From DATKEG01 sp035544515 (GTDB lineage: Bacteria > Acidobacteriota > Vicinamibacteria > Fen-336): DNA of 23,056 nt. The notes under the pieces were generated by a model, which worked only from the letters and a program-made list of their open reading frames with translations, searched no databases and was not told the DNA's origin. The first letter of the stretch is position 1, and the number at the start of each line of letters is the position of its first letter. The position numbers and the translations under genes are program-made. Of the stretch, positions 1 to 8,000 are shown one piece after another. The stretch covers positions 1-23,056 of the forward strand of contig DATKEG010000087.1 of the NCBI GenBank assembly GCA_035544515.1, read 5' to 3'.

Positions 1-929
1 CCGGCGTGGTCCACGCCCGCGGACACGAGGCGGAAGGGGTCCTGCTCGGGGTCGCTGTCGGGATCCTCGAAGATGCGGTTGGCCATGCGCATGGGCAGCG
101 AGGTGACGAAGCAGGACGGCGCCACCACCCCGATGCGCTCGTCGAGCGCGCCGAGATAGAGGGACTGGAAGCCGCCGCCGCTGGTGCCGGTGACGGCCAG
201 GCGCGCGGGATCCACCTCCGGCCGCGTGAGCAGGTAGTCCAGCGCGCGCATGCCGTCCCAGACCATGTAGCGCACGAGGCTGGTCCCGGCCAGGCAGGCG
301 AGGTTGCCCAGCACGGCGTGCTCGCCGCAGACGAGGTTGTAGCGGCTCCGCCCGCGGGCGGCGTCCCAGAACTGGCTGCGCTCGCCCTGGCCGACGGGGT
401 CCCAGGACAGCACCACGTAACCGCGCTTCGCCAGCTCGCCGCTGATCTGCTGATAGTTGCGGAACGACTTCCCGTCGGGAGAATGGCCGCACGCGACGAG
501 GACGCCCGGGCGCTTCGTCCCGGCCGGGCCGTCGGGCACGTAGAGCAGCGCCGTCACGTGCAGGCCGGGCAGGCTCTCGAAGACGACCTTCTCGATGCGG
601 TAGCCGTCCATGGGGACGGTACCGGTCACGCGCGCGTTGAGCGGCGTCTTCGTCTCCGGCAATCCGCCGATGATCTCGATCACCCTGGCCCGCAGCGTGG
701 CGCGCAGCCCCTGGAGGTCGGCTTCGCTCCGGATCGCCTCGAACACGGCGCGCCGCCGGTCATCCTGGCGCCAGGCGGTCGCGAGCTGGTGCTGGAGGTA
801 GCCGGTGATGCGCGGGCCGGGCTCGACCGCAGGCAGGACCCGGAAGGCCTCGGCCGGGGGCGGGGGCTCGGCCGCGGCCGGCGCCGCGGAAAGGACGGCC
901 AGGGCCGCGGCCCGGATCGCGCGGCTCAT
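1..929 (-). CDS. secreted alpha/beta-hydrolase (acetyl-xylan-esterase-like), 3' end outside the window
   Basis: The reading frame is open from an ATG at 929 to the window edge, giving 309 N-terminal residues; the C-terminus is missing. An Ala-rich signal peptide (about residues 1-21, ending APAAAE) points to export. The serine hydrolase nucleophile elbow GTSGGG is at about 248-253, with Ser250 as likely nucleophile, and a VACGHS segment earlier fits the oxyanion-hole region. WDPVGQGERSQFWD is typical of the large acetyl-esterase/dienelactone-hydrolase-like group. The expected reaction is removal of acetyl or other acyl groups from a carbohydrate; the substrate is inferred only from the glycan-degradation context. 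Its ATG overlaps the stop of the PIG-L gene (ATGA), so it is the next gene of that minus-strand operon. The catalytic Asp and His would lie in the part not seen. A peptidase of the same fold is an alternative. Confidence 0.8.
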   Translation of the reverse strand, partial: MSRAIRAAALAVLSAAPAAAEPPPPAEAFRVLPAVEPGPRITGYLQHQLATAWRQDDRRRAVFEAIRSEADLQGLRATLRARVIEIIGGLPETKTPLNARVTGTVPMDGYRIEKVVFESLPGLHVTALLYVPDGPAGTKRPGVLVACGHSPDGKSFRNYQQISGELAKRGYVVLSWDPVGQGERSQFWDAARGRSRYNLVCGEHAVLGNLACLAGTSLVRYMVWDGMRALDYLLTRPEVDPARLAVTGTSGGGFQSLYLGALDERIGVVAPSCFVTSLPMRMANRIFEDPDSDPEQDPFRLVSAGVDHA

Positions 930-1759
930 GCCCCGAGCCGCGACAGCCGCTCGCGCACGTCGGCCGCGAAACGGTCGATGCGCTCGCGAGCGAACCCGGC
1001 GAGGTCGCGCCCGGGGTCCATGAGCGGCGTCATGTCCATGAAGAGGCTGATGCCGGCGGCCGCGTCCGTCCGATGCGACTCGTCGAAGGTGGCGTGGGCG
1101 CGGCGCCGCCCGAGCAGGGCGAGGTCGTAGCGCTTCCCGCCCGTGACCTGGGAATCGAAGACGCCGATGAGGGCGGCCACGATGTTCTCCCGCGCCGTCA
1201 CGTCCACCGCGAGGCGATCGGATCCGGAGAGCCAGTCCAGGTCGCGCCACACCTCTCCTCCGAGCAGCCGGCGCGGCCGTTCGGCGGGGGGAAGCGTCCG
1301 GCAGGCCTCGATCAGGCGCAGGGCCACCGCCACGTGCGTGTCGTGCCGGTCGGCCAGGTTGTGCGTGTAGACCATCTCGGGCCGGGTGCGGCGGAGGAGA
1401 TCGGCCAGCTCGCGCACGGTGCGCCCGTCGCGCGGGTCCTTCACCTCCCCGCTCGTGGCGCCCACCATCACGACCGCGCCGTATTCGCCCACGACCGCGG
1501 CCTTGCGCTGCTCGTGGCGGCGGATCTCCACCATGTCGCGGTCGCTCATGTCGGCGTAGGGCCCGGACCGCGGCGATCCGGCGCCGTCCGTGACCACCAC
1601 CCCGCAGAACCAGAGGTCCCTGCGCCCGAAGCAGTCCAGGATCCCGGGCTGGGCCAGGATCTCCAGGTCGTCGGGATGCGCGACGACGCCCAGGTGCGTG
1701 GTGCGCGCCAGGGCGTCCTTCTCGGCCACGCCGTCGGGGACGAACACTTCCGTGGTCAT
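926..1759 (-). CDS. PIG-L family de-N-acetylase
   Basis: This 277-residue protein has the two hallmark motifs of PIG-L/LmbE zinc deacetylases: AHPDD at residues 27-31 (His28 and an Asp as metal/catalytic residues) and RHDTH at 138-142, the usual HxxH segment (commonly HPDH). The family removes N-acetyl groups from GlcNAc-type sugars; here N-acetylgalactosamine or an oligosaccharide is a plausible but inferred substrate. There is no signal peptide, so it is probably cytoplasmic. The start was chosen because AAGGAGG (1770-1776) lies 10 nt upstream of this ATG. The frame also stays open upstream into the oxidoreductase remnant, so an automatic caller may report a false 446-residue fusion. The stop overlaps the ATG of the esterase gene. 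Confidence 0.85.
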   Translation of the reverse strand: MTTEVFVPDGVAEKDALARTTHLGVVAHPDDLEILAQPGILDCFGRRDLWFCGVVVTDGAGSPRSGPYADMSDRDMVEIRRHEQRKAAVVGEYGAVVMVGATSGEVKDPRDGRTVRELADLLRRTRPEMVYTHNLADRHDTHVAVALRLIEACRTLPPAERPRRLLGGEVWRDLDWLSGSDRLAVDVTARENIVAALIGVFDSQVTGGKRYDLALLGRRRAHATFDESHRTDAAAGISLFMDMTPLMDPGRDLAGFARERIDRFAADVRERLSRLGA

Positions 1760-1768
1760 GGCGCCAGG

Positions 1769-1776
1769 TCCTCCTT
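1769..1776 (-). promoter_or_regulatory. strong Shine-Dalgarno of the PIG-L gene
   Basis: On the minus strand this reads AAGGAGGA, a near-perfect anti-16S match, 9-10 nt before the ATG at 1759. It decides the start of the de-N-acetylase and argues against translation as an extension of the oxidoreductase fragment upstream. Confidence 0.75.
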
Positions 1777-1795
1777 CGAAGCCGCCGGAAACTAA

Positions 1796-2291
1796 GTCCG
1801 GCTCGCGCCGGTCGAAGCGTGTCATCTCGTAGTGCACGTGGTGCACGGGACCCATCCCGGCCAGCCGCCGCCGCGCCTCCCGCATCAAGGGGACGTGCCG
1901 GCGATTGAAACCCACCTGGTGTGGCACCGGCGCGCGTCCCTTCCGCTCCGCGGCCGCGACGAGCCGATCCACCTCCTCGGCCGTCAGGCCGGGCGGCTTC
2001 TCGATCAAGAGTGGCACACCCTGCTCGAGGATGGGCTCGGCCACGCCGCACATCGCGTCCGGGAGCACCGCCACGGCCGCCGCGGCGGGCTGCTCGGCGG
2101 CGATCATGGCCCGGACGTCGGTGTAGGAGCGAGCGAAGCCGAAGCGGGCGCGGAACCGTTCCGCGCGCTCCGCGTCGAGGTCGCAGCAGCCGGCCAGCTC
2201 CACGTCCGGATGTTCGGGCCGCGTAGCGGAGGAGCGCCGGGCCGTGAGTCCCCGTCGCGTGCTCACCGCATCCGACCACGCACAGCTTCAT
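1796..2291 (-). pseudogene. Gfo/Idh/MocA oxidoreductase remnant (frameshifted and C-terminally truncated)
   Basis: The ATG at 2291, 4 nt after the stop of the secreted-protein gene, begins MKLCVVGCGEHATGTHGPAL, a good GxGxxG Rossmann start. The frame then breaks: the continuation EHPDVELAGCCDLD is in another frame, and deleting one G from the GGG run at 2216-2218 would join them. After the join come the NAD-domain features of Gfo/Idh/MocA enzymes: a YTDV segment, the EKPPG motif with its catalytic Lys, and GFNRRHVPLMREA. Homology stops near REPD at about 1796, roughly 165 residues in, where the family normally continues to 320-360. The Shine-Dalgarno of the PIG-L gene follows at once. Loss of the C-terminal substrate domain suggests a deletion. 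The gene probably once acted on a sugar. The frameshift could be an assembly error; the truncation is harder to explain that way. Confidence 0.75.
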
Positions 2292-2295
2292 CCGG

Positions 2296-3321
2296 TCAGT
2301 CGCCTTCGACGGAGCGTGCGCCCGCGTCCACCACCTCGAAGTCCGAGCCCTTCACCCGCGAAAGCGTCTCCAGGCCCTTCAGGCGCCGGTCGGGGGCGAT
2401 CGACATCAGCCAATCGCGGCCGTTGTCGGCCACGAACATGCCATAGGCCTTGAGGCCGTTGAGCACCGCCCGCGCGTGGGGCGGGAAGGACGACACGTCG
2501 AAGTCGCGCCGGAGCCGGAAGCGCTCCCCCATGCGGGGATAGGCCCGGTCGCGGTGCGGGCTCGCCCAGTGCGTGGCGGGCAGCACGTAGGCGCGGCGGG
2601 TGCGGCGCACGGTGAAGCGCATGGCGTGTTCCACCAGGCCCCGCTCGCACTCGTCATATCTGACGACGGCGGGGAAGATCGGGAGGCCGGCCGCATCGCC
2701 GGACGTCCAGCGCTCGGGCCGGAGCGCGCCCGTCTTCAGGTTGAACGTGGCCGCGTTCGAAGCCTCCCAGCCCGCGTCCGTGCGCCGGGCCTGCCAGAAC
2801 TCGTGCAGGAGGCCGTTGACGGGGTCCACCAGGATGATGTGGCGGTCGCCCGTTCCGTGGCGCTGCAGGTCCGCGAGCGTCTGCCCGGGCCTGGGCAGCG
2901 CGCCCGTGTCCTCGTTGCGATGGAGCGGCCAGTTCTCGATGGGCGTCTCGTCCGCCACCGGGAAGGGCCCGGGATCCGACTCCGCGGGATAATCGTTGAT
3001 CTTGACCTCGACCTTCTCCTGGTCGGGCGGCACGATGATGAAGCCCATGTCCAGGTTGTAGCCCAGGCTCTCGTCCGCGCCGATCGAAGCGATGATGCGC
3101 GCGGAGTCGCGGTGCACGGGAAGGCCGGAGACGTCCTGGTTCCAGGGGTTGTCGGGCGGGAACACCTGCAGGGCGGCGAGGACGGCGTCGGCCTCGGGCG
3201 TGTCGAACATCAGCGGCTTCGTGATCTTCGGCATCGGTGGGCGCGCCCGCGCGGCGGCCGCGAGCGTGGCCGCGAGCGTGCCGGCCGCCAGGAGCGCCAC
3301 CGTCACCCGCCTCGGCTTCAT
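2296..3321 (-). CDS. conserved secreted protein of unknown function
   Basis: I do not recognise a named function for this 341-residue protein. It starts with a signal peptide (about 1-27: basic MKPRR, then an Ala/Leu core) and continues as a soluble protein with no further membrane segment. Segments such as FPPDNPWNQDVSGLPVH, HIILVDPVNGLLHEFWQ and AAGLPIFPAVVRYDECERG look like a coherent, conserved extracytoplasmic domain rich in Trp, Pro and Asp; VRRTRRAYVLPATHWAS and KAYGMFVADNGRDWLMS add further ordered motifs. The ATG overlaps the stop of the GH123-like gene (ATGA), and the next start is 4 nt beyond its own stop, so it belongs to the glycan operon and may bind or cleave the same polymer. 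That role is inferred from position and export only. Confidence 0.7.
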   Translation of the reverse strand: MKPRRVTVALLAAGTLAATLAAAARARPPMPKITKPLMFDTPEADAVLAALQVFPPDNPWNQDVSGLPVHRDSARIIASIGADESLGYNLDMGFIIVPPDQEKVEVKINDYPAESDPGPFPVADETPIENWPLHRNEDTGALPRPGQTLADLQRHGTGDRHIILVDPVNGLLHEFWQARRTDAGWEASNAATFNLKTGALRPERWTSGDAAGLPIFPAVVRYDECERGLVEHAMRFTVRRTRRAYVLPATHWASPHRDRAYPRMGERFRLRRDFDVSSFPPHARAVLNGLKAYGMFVADNGRDWLMSIAPDRRLKGLETLSRVKGSDFEVVDAGARSVEGD

Positions 3322-5090
3322 CTGGTACCTCCCGCGGCCGCGATCGCCGCCGCCAGCTCGCGACGCGCCGCCTCGTACGCGTCGCCCGTCTCCGCGAAGC
3401 CGGCGGTCTCGCCCGCGTCCGAGAAGACGCGCGGCACCACCGCCCGCAGCGCCTCGTCCACCGCCGCGCGCAGGCCCAGCTTCCGCGCGAGCGTGAGGTA
3501 GAGGTGGTCCTGCAGCCCGCGCCGGAGGTTCGCGAGCTGGACGCTGGCGATGGGCCCCGCGACGGCGCGGTCCTCCTCGGGGTGCACGCGCTCCTGGCCG
3601 GGATAGAAGAGCACGCCGTCTCCGTTGATGGTGCCCTGGTCGGGTAGGGGCTTTCTCGGCTGGCCGCGGTTGTCGAACGTGACCGGGTTGGCCCAGACGT
3701 TCTGCTTTCGCTCCCCCTGCTTCTGGCTGTTGTGCCGCCAGTGCACGCCGTGCCAGTAGAAGTAGAGGTCGAGGTCGTGCTTGAAGACGGCCCAGGCCAT
3801 GGCGCGCGCCTCCGTCGCGGGCGCGTCGATCACGATCGCGGGACCGTTCGGGCGCCCTCCGTTGTACGTGCAGTAGCCGCGTCCCTTCGCCTTCTCCTGC
3901 GCGACCCGGGCGAGGTCCACGTGCTGGGGGCCCGCGCACCAGATGTCGATGGCGCCGTCGAGCTCGCTCACCCAGTGCTTCGTCACGAAGACGGGCAGGC
4001 GGGCTCCGGGGCCCGGGCTCGAGTGGACGTGGCCGGCCAGGGCGCGGATGCGGGCGTATTCGGAACGGGCCGGCTCGTCCGGCATATAGAGGAAGGTGCG
4101 CGCCCGCGGCAGCTCGCGGCCAAGGAAGCCCATCCAGGCGTCGGCCCGGCGCCGGGCGCTCTCCCTGTCGTCCCACCCCCGGCCCGGGCCGTAGAACGAC
4201 GCGGGCACGATGCGGTTTCCGACCGATTCGCCCGGACCCTCGTAGCCGTTCGCTTTCGTGAAGTCCGACCCGTCGAAGCGGCCGCGAAGCGCGCGCACGG
4301 CCGCCTCGTCGTAGGCGTGCACCAGCTCCACGCGGTGCCGGTGCGCGAAGCGGTGGTAGGCGGGGTCGAGGTTCCGTCCGTGGTACAGCTCCACCTGGCT
4401 CGGCTCGTAATACACCATGGCGTCGACGCTGTTGCCGTCGGGCAGCGTGAAGTCGAAGAGCTGCAGCTCCACGGGCAGCGTGCGCGTCTCGCCGTCGGCG
4501 GTGATGGCGAGGGAGCCCTCGTACACGCCCGCCGGGCGGCCCCGGCCCGTGTACACCTCGATCCAGAGCGCCTGGCCGCGCGAAGGCCCCACGCGCAGCG
4601 GGAACCCGCCGCGTCCGGCGGCCGCGTTCTCGGGCACGAGCTGGACCGGCTTCCAGCCGGTGGTGTCGCGCGGCTGGCTGCCCGGCCGCCACACCCAACC
4701 CGCGCGGCTCGGTTCGGTGACGTTCAGGTAGTGGACGGAGAAGAGCTGGATGGGCCGGCCGGCCGACGCGCTCGGATCGGCGCCGGGCGGCGCGTAGACG
4801 ATCCGCTCCTCGCCAGCGCGGCGCCGCAGCTCGGGCAGCGACGCGCTCAGCGCGCCGATTCCGCGCGCGTCCGACTCCACGACCACCTGGACGGCGAGCA
4901 CCTCGTTGCGCGCGCCGAACAGGCGCACGCGCCGCCCGTCCCAGGCGGAGTTGCCCCCCCGCAGCGGGCTGGCGAGGTCGTTTCGCTCGATCTTCTCGCC
5001 GTCGCTCACCGCCCACACCCGCGCGACGCCGGCCCTCGCCGGCACCGGCGCGAGAAGGGCGGCGGCGAGCGCCAGCCATCGCCAGGTCAT
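3318..5090 (-). CDS. GH123/DUF4091-type glycoside hydrolase (putative beta-N-acetylgalactosaminidase)
   Basis: The protein has 590 residues with a signal peptide (MTWRWLALAAALLAPVPARA). An N-terminal beta-sandwich-like part (about 25-220) precedes a barrel with the paired acidic motif YMPDEP, Asp338-Glu339. In characterised GH123 enzymes an Asp-Glu pair at about this place serves substrate-assisted catalysis: Asp orients the 2-acetamido group and Glu is the acid/base. The C-terminal segment LANLRRGLQDHLYL (about 535-550) matches the DUF4091 signature of an R-x-G-L-x-D-Y/H type. The expected reaction is hydrolysis of terminal beta-GalNAc outside the cytoplasm or in the periplasm. Many DUF4091 proteins remain untested, so specificity is inferred. 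The ATG is preferred over a TTG 12 nt upstream because GAGGG precedes it by 5-6 nt and the signal peptide then starts cleanly. The stop overlaps the next ATG. Confidence 0.75.
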   Translation of the reverse strand: MTWRWLALAAALLAPVPARAGVARVWAVSDGEKIERNDLASPLRGGNSAWDGRRVRLFGARNEVLAVQVVVESDARGIGALSASLPELRRRAGEERIVYAPPGADPSASAGRPIQLFSVHYLNVTEPSRAGWVWRPGSQPRDTTGWKPVQLVPENAAAGRGGFPLRVGPSRGQALWIEVYTGRGRPAGVYEGSLAITADGETRTLPVELQLFDFTLPDGNSVDAMVYYEPSQVELYHGRNLDPAYHRFAHRHRVELVHAYDEAAVRALRGRFDGSDFTKANGYEGPGESVGNRIVPASFYGPGRGWDDRESARRRADAWMGFLGRELPRARTFLYMPDEPARSEYARIRALAGHVHSSPGPGARLPVFVTKHWVSELDGAIDIWCAGPQHVDLARVAQEKAKGRGYCTYNGGRPNGPAIVIDAPATEARAMAWAVFKHDLDLYFYWHGVHWRHNSQKQGERKQNVWANPVTFDNRGQPRKPLPDQGTINGDGVLFYPGQERVHPEEDRAVAGPIASVQLANLRRGLQDHLYLTLARKLGLRAAVDEALRAVVPRVFSDAGETAGFAETGDAYEAARRELAAAIAAAGGTR

Positions 5091-5098
5091 GGCCACCC

Positions 5099-8000
5099 TC
5101 AAAACGGCACCACTCCCTGCAAAGCGCGGCCGCTCAGGAAATGGGAAAGCTGCTGGTCGGGGGCGAGCAGGGCGCGGCGGAACCGGTCCCGCGCCTCGTC
5201 TTCACGGCCGAGCGCGCGCAGGAGAAGCCCCTGGCCGTAGAGGAGCTGCCCGGACGATCCTTCTCCCTGCTCGAGCACCCGTTCCGCCTCCGCCAGGCTC
5301 GCCTGCAGGCGCTCGCGCCAGGCGGATCCGACATCGTCCCCGAGCCTTCGCGCGGCCGCGAAAGCCCAGGGCAGCGTGCGCAGTCCTTCGCGCAGCCGGG
5401 CCCTCTCCCAGTGGCGGCGCGCCGCCGCCGTGTCGCCCGCGAGCGCCGCGATCTCCCCGGCCGCGTACTGGACCCGCGGCGCGTCGACGAACACCGCCAG
5501 GCCGTCCCGGGTGAAGGCCACGCCGGGCACCTCGCGGTCGAGCGTCTCGACGACGGCCAGCGCCTCGGCGCGCCCGCCCGCGCGGGCCAGCGCCAGCGCC
5601 TTCTGGAGCCGCACGTCCACCCAGACCTGCCGCACGTTCGTCCCGCCCTCCTCGCGCGCGAAGAAGCTCGCGGCCAGCAGCTTCTCCGCCTCGTCCGCGC
5701 GGCCCGCCTCGGCCAGGGCCAGGGCGAGCCGCTGCGTCAGGGCCGGCGGCATCCTGGCGCGGTCCCTGAACCGGCCGAGCGCCGCCACGCGCTCCACCGC
5801 CGGGCGGCCCAGGGCCGCCAGCGCCTGGTCCGCGCCCTGGTAGAGGTCCACGTTGTCCGGATCGGCGGCCATGCCCTCGAAGAAGACGGCCAGCGCGCCG
5901 TCCACGTCGCCGCCGCGCAGGAGCGTGCGGCCCAGGTTCCGGTGCAGCACGGGCAACGTGGGGTCCAGCCGCCGCGCCTCCTGCCATTCGCGCGCCGCCA
6001 CGTCCGTGCTGCCGCCGGCGAGGTACAGCGAGCCCAGGAGGAACCGCGCGGTCGCGTCCCGCGGGTTCACGACCAGGGCTCGCCGGAGCACGGTCAGGGA
6101 CTCGGCCCGCCCCGGGAACACGTAGGCGGTCGAGAGCCGCGAGGCGGCCGCGTAGTCGGCACGGGCGTCGCCGCCCAGGCGCTCGCGGCACCAGGCACGG
6201 TAATACGCGACCTCGGGATGCTCCTGCGGCGGCACCGCCCCCGGCTCGGAGAGCAGGATCGGCGCGCGCGGGTAGTCGCGCGCGAGCAGGCCGAGCGCGT
6301 CCGCGAAGAGGCCCGCGCCCATGTACTCCACCGCGAGGTCGAGCACGCGATCGGGATCCGCCCCGAGATGGCTGAGGAGCGCGGCGTCTGCGCCGCCGAG
6401 GAGCACCGCTTCGTAACGGATATGCGACGACGTCGGGTCGAGCCGCCGCCACTCGTCCACGCGCCGCCGGGCCTCGGCCGTGCGGCCGGCCTGGCGCAGG
6501 AGGGCCACCTCCAGCGCGCCCGCGCGCACGGCGTCCGGGGCCACGCGCAGTGCTTCGGCCAGGCGGTCGAGCGCGGAGGCATGGTCGCCCGCCCGCGCGT
6601 CCGCCTGCGCGAGCTTCAGGAGGGCTCCCGGGCGAAACGGGCCGAACTGCTGGGCGCTCTCCCATGCGGCGCGCGCCCGGCGCGCATCCCCCAGCCCCTC
6701 ACGCGCCAGGCCGAGGTAGTACTGGACCTCGGCGTCGGTGGTGTCGCGCGCCAGCGCCTGCTCCAGCAACGGCGCGGCCTCGTCGTACCGCGCGAGGACC
6801 ACGGCCAGGCGGCCGGCGGCCTGGAGCAGGCCCAGGCTCCCGGGGAACCGGCGCAGCCCACCCCGGTAGGTCTCCCAGGCGACGAGCCGCTGCCCGTTGA
6901 GCTCCTGGTCGGTCCCGATCTCGAGGAGGTCGCCCTCACCGCGCTTCTCCGGCGGCGGGACCGGGTGCGCCGCCTGCGGTCCGACCTGGATCTCGGCCGC
7001 CGGCGCCAGGTCGAATTCGCCTTCCGTGTGGGCGAGGCGCACGCCGGAGAGGTCACGCACCTCGACCGTGTAGCGGGGCGAAGCGCGCAGGCCGCGAAAG
7101 ACGCGCTCCGCCACGCCGTCCGGAGCCAGGACCAGCGGCTCCGAGTGCACCATGCGCTCGCCGTCGGTGATCCGCAGCGATCCGCCGGTGAGGGGACGGT
7201 TCACGTTGAGGGCCACCACCAGGGAGGCCTCGCCGTCGCCCTGCGGGGTCCGCCTCAGGTGGAGCACGCCTTCGGGGTTCGCGCGCGTGATGCCGCCGGT
7301 CCCGCGCACCGGCATCCAGTACTCCGTGAAGCGGACCTGGGCCTGGGGCTCGAGGAAGGCGTACGTCTCCTGGTTCCGGAACAGCCCCGCCTGCACCTCC
7401 ACGTAGGCGCTGCCGTCCTCGGAGAGCGCCTGGCGCCAGTCCAGGCCGTCGGGGTCGCTGCCCCAGGACCAGATCTTCTTGGTGGGGGCGTCGAGGGGCG
7501 ACGAGTAGTGGGCGACCCCCGTCTGCGTGCGCGGGTGGTAGACGCCCATGAACGCCTCCCGGCTCCCGTGGCTGAACCGGGAGACCGGGCCGGACGTGTG
7601 GTTCCCCACGACGGAGAGGTCCACGCCCGCCGCGTCGACGGGCCACGTGTCCACCTCCCGGAAGCCGTGCGAGGCCGTGAAGCGCATCGGGTACTCGATG
7701 CGGCTGTCGTCCCAGACGCGCACGCCCGCGTTGGTCCACCAGTAGAAGCGGTGGCGGGCGTCGGCGCGGTTGTAGAGGGCGACGTCCTGCCGCAGGAGCG
7801 TGCTGCCGGGCCGCAGGCTGAGCGCGACCTGCCAGCGCATGCCGTGGACGCGGTCCTGGTTGCCGACCCAGATCGAGGCGCCGCCGTCCGGCTCGGCGCG
7901 GATCGCGTGGTCCACCGGCGACGCCGTCACCCAGCTGTGCGAGACCGGGAAGTTGAACTCGATGCCGAGTGCCGTCCAGGCCCCGCGATAGGCCACGCGC

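Noticed and set aside
926..2266. A genuine Gfo/Idh/MocA-PIG-L fusion enzyme
   Set aside because: A strong ribosome site and ATG precede PIG-L, the oxidoreductase lacks its C-terminal domain, and its natural start is in another frame.
2296..5079. 927-codon minus-strand frame joining the GH123-like region and the secreted protein
   Set aside because: Its upstream half is an out-of-frame Arg-rich shadow of the GH123-like gene; only the part from 3321 is the real secreted protein.
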